From the NCBI RefSeq assembly GCF_000317575.1, contig NC_019748.1, positions 3,864,501-3,928,500 on the forward strand: DNA of 64,000 bases, read 5' to 3'. Shown here one piece after another: positions 25,986 through 33,743 of the stretch (position 1 is the stretch's first letter; each line of letters starts with the position of its first letter). The notes under the pieces were generated by a model, which saw only the letters and a list, made by a program, of their open reading frames with translations, made no database searches and was not told where the DNA came from. The position numbers and the translations under genes were made by a program. This DNA is from Stanieria cyanosphaera PCC 7437 (GTDB taxonomy: Bacteria > Cyanobacteriota > Cyanobacteriia > Cyanobacteriales > Xenococcaceae).

Positions 25986-26921
25986 CTAACGTTTATCTTC
26001 GATTACATAAACATCAGGGCGACTATAACCAGTTTGATTAGGTTTGTGGATTGAAACAGAAAGGACAGCTATGCGAAATTTTTTGGCGAGCAAAAGACGG
26101 TAAGCATTGACACAAGCCGTATCTACGCCAGCTACAAGAGAAGACATTCCCAATATTAAACTGAAAGTTTCGCACTGCTCAATTAATTGCTCAAAGGCTG
26201 TGGCTGATTTGGCTGCTGCTAATTTAACATAACAACTTTCTTTAGCTGCTTCTGAACCTGTTCCGTAATGACAAATAGCAAATCCAATTAATCCCGTATC
26301 ATCCCAGATCAATAATGTATCTCCAAGGAAGCGTTGTTGTACGAGAAGAATTTCCGAACGCCAATCTAATCCTTCATAAATCTGATCTGTTAATTGATAC
26401 GCAGCATTTAAACTCTCTGCTTGTTGCTCACTAGAAAGTTGAGAATATCTTATGGCTTTTAGTGGTTGTGATTGAATCAATAAAACAGATTTAGTACATA
26501 AAGCAATTAAAAATCGAGGTTCAGCACCAAATTTTCCGTAAAAATAGATATGTTTAGGGCTGTTGGCATGGGTACAAAAGATAATCTGCTGGCTTTTCCA
26601 TTCGTCAAACTTTGACCAAGAGGCAGTGATTAATTGAGAACCAATACCTTGATCCCAATAATCAGGATGGGTAACAATCGGACCAAAGCCTGCACAACTT
26701 CCCCAATTAGCCAGCATACAGAAACCAATTAGTTGGTCATCTGCTTTGGCAGCAAATGCTCCTAAAGGCTCTCGATACCAACGAGATGTATATTCTGCTC
26801 CATTGCCAAAGTTCATCGGCTCTGAAAGTCCTAAAAAAGTGCCAAAGGAAAGTCGCAAGAGTTTTTCTGCTTTCGGTAACTCGCTTTCTTGCAATAAACT
26901 AATTTTGATAGAATTCATCAT
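25986..26921 (-). CDS. GNAT-family N-acetyltransferase
   Basis: A 311-residue protein. The GNAT acetyl-CoA site lies in the first half: FGPIVTHPDYWDQGIGSQLI is the V/I-x-P-x-x-x-x-x-G-I-G-x-x-L motif A. The second half (YQLTDQIYEGLDWRSEILLV, LIGFAICHYGTGSEA) resembles a degenerate second acyltransferase domain, as in two-domain GNATs. The substrate is unknown. It is monocistronic. Confidence 0.8.
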   Translation of the reverse strand: MMNSIKISLLQESELPKAEKLLRLSFGTFLGLSEPMNFGNGAEYTSRWYREPLGAFAAKADDQLIGFCMLANWGSCAGFGPIVTHPDYWDQGIGSQLITASWSKFDEWKSQQIIFCTHANSPKHIYFYGKFGAEPRFLIALCTKSVLLIQSQPLKAIRYSQLSSEQQAESLNAAYQLTDQIYEGLDWRSEILLVQQRFLGDTLLIWDDTGLIGFAICHYGTGSEAAKESCYVKLAAAKSATAFEQLIEQCETFSLILGMSSLVAGVDTACVNAYRLLLAKKFRIAVLSVSIHKPNQTGYSRPDVYVIEDKR

Positions 26922-27047
26922 GAGGCTCTGTTTAAAAGGCTTTTTTTATTATCAAGCTTTGACAAGGCTTAATGGTTTTAGAGTATTTTTAATTGATTTA
27001 AAAACAATTATTCTAAAAATAGTTTAGCAATGGAATTTTTTAAATAT

Positions 27048-27293
27048 TTATTGATAATTAGTTGAATAATTATGATCATTATCTTGGGTGGAGCGTTTAC
27101 TAAAACTAACACTATTCATATAAGCAATGCCACGATAAATAAAATATTTTAGATTAGTTACTGATTTTACTTCTACTTCTGCACAACGTTTAGTTTGATA
27201 TTCTTGTCCACGATATTTAACTGTGGTTTCAGTTGTAGTGGTTGCCACATTATGATTAGATTGATACCGAATACCACGATAAGTAAGGTGCAT
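27048..27293 (-). CDS. DUF4278 small protein with three YRG repeats
   Basis: An 81-residue cyanobacterial DUF4278-type protein. It has three short beta repeats, LTYRGIRYQ (3-11), VKYRGQEYQT (24-33) and FIYRGIAYM (50-58), separated by Thr- or Lys/Glu-rich linkers. The family often has one such motif, so this is a repeat-bearing version. Function is unknown. Confidence 0.75.
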   Translation of the reverse strand: MHLTYRGIRYQSNHNVATTTTETTVKYRGQEYQTKRCAEVEVKSVTNLKYFIYRGIAYMNSVSFSKRSTQDNDHNYSTNYQ

Positions 27294-27691
27294 AATTTAC
27301 TCCTCATTGATTGCAAAATTTCTAATTAATATATAGGCAGTAAAACCGAGCGATATGCATTTAAACGGTTTTCAGTTCCATGAATTAAAGCAAACCTCTA
27401 GATTTTTATTGGTCGCTCCGCGCGTCATCATCGAGGTTGATTATTCATCCCCCATAATTAGTAACTGGTAACTGCTCCAAGGTGAAGCAACAATCAACTT
27501 GTTACAATCAAAACAGTCTTGCCTTGCTCAGATTATGCTCGAATTTACATCTTGTTTGAGGTTACGCGAATGCGGTTTAATAAATGAGTTAGCTGATTCT
27601 GTCAAACCCAGATATAGTATCGGTGAGCATTTTGCCTAAAATAGTTGAGCAATATCTGCTATTAGTTATTTAGAGAACTATAAATAATACT
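27294..27691. other. Spacer upstream of DAHP synthase with repeats and a possible small ORF
   Basis: The left part holds AT-rich sequence and a GC-rich patch at 27408-27422. A TAACTGG repeat is at 27455-27474. A -10-like TACAAT near 27502 precedes the 34-codon frame at 27535-27639. No tRNA or riboswitch was recognised. The promoter of the DAHP synthase gene must lie here. Confidence 0.5.
27535..27639 (+). CDS. Possible 34-residue small protein or leader peptide
   Basis: ATG at 27535 opens MLEFTSCLRLRECGLINELA and then DSVKPRYSIGEHFA, ending at TAA. Its composition is protein-like (paired Cys at 7 and 13, charged helix), and it lies 53 bp before the DAHP synthase start. There is no clear Shine-Dalgarno. 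It could be a small protein or a relic. Its few aromatic residues are not clustered, so classical attenuation is unlikely. Confidence 0.3.
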   Translation: MLEFTSCLRLRECGLINELADSVKPRYSIGEHFA

Positions 27692-28783
27692 ATGGATAAA
27701 ACTAGCGATCTCCACGTTGTTGAAACTAGACCTTTATTAAGCCCTGCATTTATTAAAAGTGAATTTCCTTTGACTGAAAAAGCAGCTAGCTTAGTTACTA
27801 AAACTCGCGATCGCATTCGTGATATTTTAACAGGTAAGGATCAAAGAGTATTGGTAGTAGTAGGTCCTTGCTCAATTCATGATATCAAAGCAGCCGAAGA
27901 ATACGGTGAAAGATTAACTCGCTTGCGAGATGAATTAGAAAATGAACTTGAAATTGTGATGCGGGTTTATTTTGAAAAACCTCGTACTACAGTCGGCTGG
28001 AAAGGACTAATCAACGATCCTCATCTTGATAATAGTTACGATATTAATACAGGATTAAGACTGGCTAGACAATTACTACTAGATTTAGCTCATCTGGATT
28101 TACCCGCAGCGACAGAATTACTGGATCCTATTACACCTCAGTATATTGCTGATTTAATTTGTTGGACAGCGATCGGTGCCAGAACAACGGAAAGTCAAAT
28201 TCATCGTCAAATGGCTTCTGGTTTATCGATGCCTGTGGGTTATAAAAATGGTACTGATGGCAGTCTTAATGCAGCAGTTAATGCCATGCTGGCTGCTACT
28301 ACTCCTCATCATTTCCTAGGAATTAATATGGATGGATTGGCTAGTATTGTTACAACTACTGGTAATCCCGATGGACATTTAGTCTTAAGGGGTGGTGGCA
28401 ATCGCCCTAATTACTATGTAGAAGATCTAAAATCAGCAGCCCATTCGCTTGAGAAAAAAGGTTTGAATCATCGTCTGATGATTGATTGTAGTCATGGCAA
28501 TAGTAGTAAAGATTATAGTCGTCAACCTTTAGTCTTAGATGAGATCGCTCAACAAATAGAAGCAGGTTGTTTAGATATTATGGGTGTAATGATTGAAAGT
28601 CATTTAGTGGCAGGCAATCAATCTCTGTCTAATAACACTCAGTCTCTGGTTTATGGTCAAAGTATTACTGATGCTTGTGTTGATTGGGAAACTACCAAAA
28701 AGATGTTACGTTCTTTCGCAACCTCTATAGCTAAAGGTAGACCGACAATTGCCAAAAATCAAGCGTTTATGACAGTAAAATAA
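27692..28783 (+). CDS. 3-deoxy-7-phosphoheptulonate (DAHP) synthase, class I
   Basis: A 363-residue AroFGH-type enzyme that joins phosphoenolpyruvate and erythrose 4-phosphate at the entry of the shikimate pathway. Diagnostic segments: VLVVVGPCSIHD (metal-site Cys), MRVYFEKPRTTVGWKGLIND, GLSMPVGYKNGTDGS, LRGGGNRPNY and LMIDCSHGNSSKDYSRQP. The N-terminal extension typical of feedback-regulated members is present, but which amino acid inhibits it cannot be read. The larB gene follows 62 bp downstream. Confidence 0.95.
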   Translation: MDKTSDLHVVETRPLLSPAFIKSEFPLTEKAASLVTKTRDRIRDILTGKDQRVLVVVGPCSIHDIKAAEEYGERLTRLRDELENELEIVMRVYFEKPRTTVGWKGLINDPHLDNSYDINTGLRLARQLLLDLAHLDLPAATELLDPITPQYIADLICWTAIGARTTESQIHRQMASGLSMPVGYKNGTDGSLNAAVNAMLAATTPHHFLGINMDGLASIVTTTGNPDGHLVLRGGGNRPNYYVEDLKSAAHSLEKKGLNHRLMIDCSHGNSSKDYSRQPLVLDEIAQQIEAGCLDIMGVMIESHLVAGNQSLSNNTQSLVYGQSITDACVDWETTKKMLRSFATSIAKGRPTIAKNQAFMTVK

Positions 28784-28845
28784 CTATTTTAGGATTATTA
28801 AACAAATTTTAGTTGTGATTAGGCAGCTTTTAACTGTTTAACTAA

Positions 28846-29622
28846 ATGAATCAACCTGAAGCTCTGAAAATCTTACTAGAAGCAGTTGCATCTGGTCAAA
28901 TCGAGCCGACTACCGCTTTAGAAAAACTCAAACATTTCAGCTTTGAACCTGTAGGCGAATTTGCTAAAATCGACCACCATCGTCAGTTAAGAACAGGTTT
29001 TCCTGAAGTAATTTGGGGTTCGGGCAAAACTACCGAACAAATTGCTGCAATTATTCAAGCGATGCGACAAAAAGCATCTGTGGTTATGGCAACTAGAATT
29101 GAACAAGATGTTGCCGAACAATTACAAGCAGAAATTGACGGTTTGGTTTACTATCCTTTGGCTCGAATTTGTGCTTTATCTACCTCAGAAACAATCGTAA
29201 CCCATCCTGGAATAATTTCTATTCTCACTGCGGGTACGGCAGATCTGCCTGTAGCAGAAGAGGCAGCTATCACAGCACAGCTTTGTGGTTTTAAAGTAAA
29301 AAGACTGTGGGATATTGGAGTAGCAGGAATTCATCGTCTGTTGAGTCATCGTCAAGTAATTTATGAAGCTAATGTTTTGATTGTGGTAGCTGGAATGGAG
29401 GGCGCATTACCTAGTGTAGTAGCTGGCATGGCAGATTGCCCCGTGATTGGAGTTCCAACTAGCATTGGTTATGGAACAAGTTTTGGCGGTGTTGCGCCTT
29501 TATTAACTATGTTGAATTCTTGTGCGACAGGTATTGGGGTAGTCAATATTGATAATGGTTTTGGTGCAGCTATGTTAGCTGGGCAAATTTTACGAACAGC
29601 AAGTAAATTAAGTAAGAATTAA
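28846..29622 (+). CDS. larB: LarB, nickel-pincer cofactor carboxylase
   Basis: A 258-residue protein with the LarB layout: an N-terminal helical part (FEPVGEFAKIDHHRQLRTGF), PEVIWGSGKTTEQI, and a C-terminal PurE/AIR-carboxylase-like domain (ILTAGTADLPVAEEAAITAQ, VIGVPTSIGYGTSFGGVAPL, ATGIGVVNIDNGFGAAMLAG). LarB carboxylates and hydrolyses nicotinic acid adenine dinucleotide in nickel-pincer nucleotide synthesis. larC and larE are not in the window, and no lactate racemase is adjacent. Confidence 0.9.
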   Translation: MNQPEALKILLEAVASGQIEPTTALEKLKHFSFEPVGEFAKIDHHRQLRTGFPEVIWGSGKTTEQIAAIIQAMRQKASVVMATRIEQDVAEQLQAEIDGLVYYPLARICALSTSETIVTHPGIISILTAGTADLPVAEEAAITAQLCGFKVKRLWDIGVAGIHRLLSHRQVIYEANVLIVVAGMEGALPSVVAGMADCPVIGVPTSIGYGTSFGGVAPLLTMLNSCATGIGVVNIDNGFGAAMLAGQILRTASKLSKN

Positions 29623-29648
29623 ATAGTTAATTAATTACTTGAAAGCTT

Positions 29649-30302
29649 ATGGAATCAATTCTGGCTAACACTTTAGATATCTTTAATAAACATAGCGGTT
29701 GGATTGTTTGGAACTTATTTTTGGCTTTTATTCCCTTGGTTTTGAGTGTTTGGTTATTTCGTTGGCATAGACATATCAGATCTCGTTCTTTGATTTGGTG
29801 GTTGGGTTTTATTTGCTACTTTGCCTTTTTACCTAATGCTCCTTATTTATTAACAGATATTATTCATTTAATTGGAGCAATTCGTGCCAATTATTCGATT
29901 TGGATTATTACCCTGGTTTTCTTTCCTCTTCATTTATCTGCGATCGCTTTAGGTGGAGAAGCTTATGTAATTTCTTTAATTAATCAAAGTTATTATCTCA
30001 AAAGAATAGGATATAAAAAATACATTTTTTGGACAGAGTTACTAACTCATTTTTTATCTGCGATCGGAATTTATTTAGGAAGATTTTTACGTTTTAATAG
30101 TTGGGATATTATCACTCAACCTAATGTTTTATTTACTTCCAGTATCGACAATTTAACTCAACGAGTACCCGTGTTAGTTATCTTTGTCACCTTTGCAATT
30201 TTAACTGTATTTTATTTGTTAATGAAACAAGTTACTCTGGGTATAATGTTACGTTTACGTCAAATTATCATTGAAAATGATCATTTTAGATTGAAGGATT
30301 AA
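29649..30302 (+). CDS. DUF1361 integral membrane protein
   Basis: A 217-residue protein with about six membrane segments (WIVWNLFLAFIPLVLSVWLF, LIWWLGFICYFAFLP, WIITLVFFPLHLSAIALGG, LLTHFLSAIGIYLGRFL, VLVIFVTFAILTVFYLLM). The DUF1361 hallmark FLPNAPYLLTDIIHL and the later YLGRFLRFNSWDI are intact. Function is unknown. It starts 26 bp after larB. Confidence 0.85.
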   Translation: MESILANTLDIFNKHSGWIVWNLFLAFIPLVLSVWLFRWHRHIRSRSLIWWLGFICYFAFLPNAPYLLTDIIHLIGAIRANYSIWIITLVFFPLHLSAIALGGEAYVISLINQSYYLKRIGYKKYIFWTELLTHFLSAIGIYLGRFLRFNSWDIITQPNVLFTSSIDNLTQRVPVLVIFVTFAILTVFYLLMKQVTLGIMLRLRQIIIENDHFRLKD

Positions 30303-30336
30303 ACGTCGATTTTTAATCTTTAATAAAAATAATAAT

Positions 30337-30360
30337 GAGTGCAATTTTTGCACTCTTTTT
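30337..30360 (+). terminator. Intrinsic terminator after the DUF1361 gene
   Basis: GAGTGCAA-ttt-TTGCACTC followed by TTTTT; a perfect 8-bp stem between two converging genes. Confidence 0.85.
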
Positions 30361-30384
30361 ACCTAAAATCAGAACTACAAATTA

Positions 30385-31596
30385 TTAATTTTTAATAGAT
30401 TGTTCTTGATTAACCTGCTGAAATAACTTAGCAACTTCTGCGACTTCAAAAGTATAGTTTCTACGATAAAGACCTTGTTGATGTCGAATTTTAGTTAAAT
30501 GTTTTTCAATATTATCAACTGTAATTAAATCACCAAAATCTTCAGGTGCATCATCTACTGATTCAGGATAACGTACCACAATATCTAGCAATAAATTACC
30601 CAATCTCCGATTGTAATGAGAAGATTCTAAATACCATTGCATTTTGGTTTTATCTCCCCGAGGAGGAATAGCTTCAGTAGTAATATTGTTATAACCACTA
30701 AAATCCCAAAACGTAGGTGAAGTCTGATTGAAACGTTCTGCTTCCTCTTTAACTATAGTTACTAAATCTCGTTTCCATTGTTCAAAAGTAGGAAACAGTT
30801 CCATAATAGCCATAGCTTCTAAATGTCGTGCATGAACAGGTGAAATAAATAAACGCAGTTCAATCCCATTAGCTAAACAATCAGCCACAATTTCCCGAAA
30901 CAATTTTAATCGCTGTTGGCTATCAGTATATCCAGCATAAGTTTCTTGATTGGAAAAAAAATTATTTTTTAAAATATTGTCAAAGGCTTGGCGATGCTCT
31001 AAATCTTCGCTTTCTTGTTCTATAAAACCACCTATTTCATTTAAAACTTTTCCTTGTTTGTTACTCTGAATTGTTTCAATACTATACTCCAATTTATACA
31101 GTGAAATAAACTCTGTTACTTTACTAAATAAATTATTTTTAGACGAAAATCTAGATTTATAAAAATCTCCAGAAACAGTTCTCTTGTTGGAAAAAGCTAA
31201 AAAATCAAGTGAAAAAATTACTACATCTAGGTCTTGATTTTGACGGGTATATTGATAAGCTTGGTAAATTTCGTACATATTTGTCCCAGTTAATCCCAAA
31301 TTGTAAACTTTTCGTTCAGAAAATACTGAATGTTGGGGATTGAGGGCATAAACTGCACGAGATGTACCTAAAATAATCGTGTCATAACTATTATGTCGAA
31401 TATCATTAGCCTTTTTTCTACGACCACCTTGCCTATAAGCGACCACTTTTTCACTATTAATCCCTTTAATTTCTGCTAGACGGAAATCGCCATAGGGATC
31501 GATCGCTAAATTAAAAGTTAATATGGCTATTAATAGTAAACTTGAACAGCCAAAAAATTTGATTAGATAGCTCTTGAATTTTTGGTTAACTCCCAT
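30385..31596 (-). CDS. Membrane-anchored SGNH-like hypothetical protein
   Basis: A 403-residue protein with one N-terminal membrane helix (FFGCSSLLLIAILTFNLAI) and a large extracytoplasmic part. SYDTIILGTSRAVYALNP has the GxSR-type first block seen in DltD/SGNH-like cell-surface proteins, and LDVVIFSLDFLAFSNKR and IELRLFISPVHARHLEAM continue the alpha/beta pattern. A polysaccharide acyl-modification role is possible by analogy only; catalytic residues cannot be assigned with confidence. Its 3' end faces the DUF1361 terminator. Confidence 0.65.
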   Translation of the reverse strand: MGVNQKFKSYLIKFFGCSSLLLIAILTFNLAIDPYGDFRLAEIKGINSEKVVAYRQGGRRKKANDIRHNSYDTIILGTSRAVYALNPQHSVFSERKVYNLGLTGTNMYEIYQAYQYTRQNQDLDVVIFSLDFLAFSNKRTVSGDFYKSRFSSKNNLFSKVTEFISLYKLEYSIETIQSNKQGKVLNEIGGFIEQESEDLEHRQAFDNILKNNFFSNQETYAGYTDSQQRLKLFREIVADCLANGIELRLFISPVHARHLEAMAIMELFPTFEQWKRDLVTIVKEEAERFNQTSPTFWDFSGYNNITTEAIPPRGDKTKMQWYLESSHYNRRLGNLLLDIVVRYPESVDDAPEDFGDLITVDNIEKHLTKIRHQQGLYRRNYTFEVAEVAKLFQQVNQEQSIKN

Positions 31597-31975
31597 GCTA
31601 AATTGATTTTCACAACAGTTATTACTATAAATTGTTTACGGTTAAAGATTGGGTATAATCTTCATTTACGCTTATCTAAATTATTGATGACCGATGAACA
31701 AATTAATGATTATTTAACTTGAAAGAATATCAGAGAGAAAGTATGAAATCAGGTTTGCTTAAACAGTTGAATGTAATGATTGATCAGGGGACGCGGAGAG
31801 AATTTATGTTAGGTGATTATCAACTATTGAGATGAAAAGTCAAAACTCTTGATTACTATTTTTCACATTAAACTTTAAAATAGCAAAAATAAATTCTCAC
31901 CTAACTTATAAGAAATAATGACTGAAACTTGCTGGTGTTGTTACTATAAGGCGTGTCATTAGATTTTTCCATGCC
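31597..31975. other. Spacer with no supported gene
   Basis: This is the shared upstream region of the SGNH-like gene (minus) and the ABC permease gene (plus). It holds only very short frames: a 30-codon one at 31743 (MKSGLLKQLNVMIDQGTRRE and onward) with gene-like wording but no ribosome binding site or neighbour, and a 12-codon one. No RNA structure was recognised. Confidence 0.5.
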
Positions 31976-32839
31976 ATGACCACAACCAGAATTAGATTGT
32001 CTCGTCGTTTTCGTCCTAATTTGTCGCTAATTTTAACTTTTGTAGGTTTAATTATTAGCATCGGCTTTATTCTCATCGCTTTGCTTGCCCCGACTTTACA
32101 AACTTGGGGCTGGATCCAAGATCCAACAGCATCTCTAATTAATCCGATTCATCAACCACCAGGATCGTCTTATTGGTTTGGGACAACTCGTCAAGGCTAT
32201 GATGTTTTTGCTAGGACTTTATTTGGTACGCAAGCAGCTTTAAAAGTCGTAATTCTGGCGACTACGATTAGTTTGATTTTGGGTGTTCCTGTAGGTTTAG
32301 TTAGTGGTTATTTAGGCGGAAAAGTCGATAAAATCCTGTTATTTTTGATGGATACGATTTATACCCTACCAGGATTGCTTTTATCAGTTACTCTTGCTTT
32401 CGTGGTTGGTCAGGGAGTATTTAATGCAGCGATCGCTCTTAGTATTGCTTATATTCCTCAATATTATCGTCTTGTTCGTAATCATACTACTAGCGTTAAG
32501 ACAGAATTATTTATTGAAGCAGCGCAAGCAATGGGTGCTTCTACCAGTCGAGTTTTATCGCGTTATCTGTTTTGGAATGTAATTCAAAGTGTTCCTGTTT
32601 TATTTACCCTCAATGCAGCCGATGCCATTTTAATTTTAGGTGGTTTGGGATTTTTGGGTTTGGGGTTACCTCCAGAAGTACCAGAATGGGGTCACGATCT
32701 CAGATTGGCCTTAGATGCTTTACCTACAGGGATTTGGTGGTCAGCTACTTTTCCTGGTTTAGCCATGACTTTGATGGTAACAGGATTGTCTTTAGTAGGA
32801 GAAGGTTTGAGTGAGTTTTTGAATCCTAAATCGCGTTAA
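31976..32839 (+). CDS. DppC/OppC-type ABC transporter permease
   Basis: A 287-residue inner-membrane permease with six hydrophobic segments, beginning LILTFVGLIISIGFILIALL. The EAA loop that contacts the ATPase is EAAQAMGASTSRVLSRYLF (near residue 180). YWFGTTRQGYDVFARTLFG is typical of the second permease of peptide/nickel-type importers. The partner permease, ATPases and binding protein are not adjacent, so it must act with subunits encoded elsewhere. The substrate is undetermined. Confidence 0.88.
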   Translation: MTTTRIRLSRRFRPNLSLILTFVGLIISIGFILIALLAPTLQTWGWIQDPTASLINPIHQPPGSSYWFGTTRQGYDVFARTLFGTQAALKVVILATTISLILGVPVGLVSGYLGGKVDKILLFLMDTIYTLPGLLLSVTLAFVVGQGVFNAAIALSIAYIPQYYRLVRNHTTSVKTELFIEAAQAMGASTSRVLSRYLFWNVIQSVPVLFTLNAADAILILGGLGFLGLGLPPEVPEWGHDLRLALDALPTGIWWSATFPGLAMTLMVTGLSLVGEGLSEFLNPKSR

Positions 32840-32876
32840 CAGTTATCAGTGACCAGTTAGCAGTTGCTAATTACTA
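32840..32876. repeat. Short dispersed TTATCAGT/CCAGTTA repeat
   Basis: CAGTTATCAGTGACCAGTTA directly after the permease stop is one of several near-identical intergenic repeats; others lie near 15976-16008 and 44131-44150. Confidence 0.5.
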
Positions 32877-32946
32877 ACGAATAAACATTGTTTTTTAGAT
32901 AGTAAACTTTTAAGATAGCGAATATGTCACATTTGACATAAAATAA

Positions 32947-33296
32947 ATGAATATCAATAAACAAAATCCACCAAACAATCAACCAGTTATCTGGTTTTCA
33001 GGTGAGATTAAAACCCCTCCTTTTTCCAGTGAGGCTCGTATTGAAGGGGTTATTTACTGCGATTACTCCAAAAGGGTGAATCCCCGTCATTACCTCAATC
33101 TCGTCCGATGCCTAGCATTGGTGCGAGATGCCATGAACTGAGAATTAATGATGAGGATAAGACTTGGCGAATTATTTATCGTATTGATGAAGATGCCATA
33201 GTTATTGTAGAGGTGTTTGCTAAGAAGACGAATAAAACTCCTGACGCAGTTATTAAACGATGTCAGAAAAGACTGAAGCATTACGACGCGATTTAG
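32947..33296 (+). pseudogene. higB: HigB/RelE-like toxin, broken by a frameshift
   Basis: The first frame starts at 32947 (MNINKQNPPNNQPVIWFSGE, then IKTPPFSSEARIEG) and then loses similarity. From about 33048 the family sequence resumes in another frame: GYLLRLLQKGESPSLPQSRP, MPSIGARCHELRI, TWRIIYRIDEDAIVIVEVFA and KKTNKTPDAVIKRC. The two halves join if one base is restored in the G-run at 33046-33049, so this is a one-base deletion. Homologues are phage-derived Gp49-like/HigB mRNA-cleaving toxins. The gene end overlaps the antitoxin's open frame. It is either a genuine loss of toxin or a sequencing error in a homopolymer. Confidence 0.85.
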
Positions 33297-33316
33297 GAAT
33301 AATAGAGGAAAAGTTA

Positions 33317-33664
33317 ATGGACGCTGAAAAACAAAAACGGCTAGAGGCTGCTGGTTATAAAGTTGGAAATACCAGCGATTTTTTGGGCTTAACTGATGCT
33401 GAAACCGAATTGGTGGAAATTAAAACAAGACTGGCTTTATTTGCCAAAGAACAAAGAAAAATAAACAATCTCTCTCAAGAAACCCTAGCTAAGAAAATGG
33501 GTTCTTCACAATCGCGGGTGGCTAAAATAGAATCTGGAGATCCATCTGTATCATTAGATTTGATATTTCGTGCGCTTTTAAACACTGGAGTTACTCGTCA
33601 AGAATTAGCAAGCATAATCTTGAATTCTGATGATAATGAGACACAAAAACTAATGAGCAATTAA
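33317..33664 (+). CDS. higA: HigA-like XRE-family antitoxin
   Basis: The frame is open from an ATG at 33260, but the ATG at 33317 fits better: it gives MDAEKQKRLEAAGYKVG, the usual start of cyanobacterial HigA-type proteins, with GAGGAAAAG just upstream. The protein from 33317 is 115 residues. An HTH follows, NNLSQETLAKKMGSSQSRVA then KIESGDPSVSLDLIFRALL, typical of XRE regulators that bind toxin and their own promoter. It appears intact although its toxin gene is frameshifted. Confidence 0.85.
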   Translation: MDAEKQKRLEAAGYKVGNTSDFLGLTDAETELVEIKTRLALFAKEQRKINNLSQETLAKKMGSSQSRVAKIESGDPSVSLDLIFRALLNTGVTRQELASIILNSDDNETQKLMSN

Positions 33665-33743
33665 TCGCAACAAAATTAAAGCTCAAGCATTTGAGATTAT
33701 GAAATCATTCATCTCAGTTATTTTGGCTAAAATCTTGTAAGCT

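Noticed and set aside
31743-31835. A 30-codon plus-strand frame in the spacer before the ABC permease.
   Set aside because: No ribosome site, no recognisable family, and frames of this length occur by chance.
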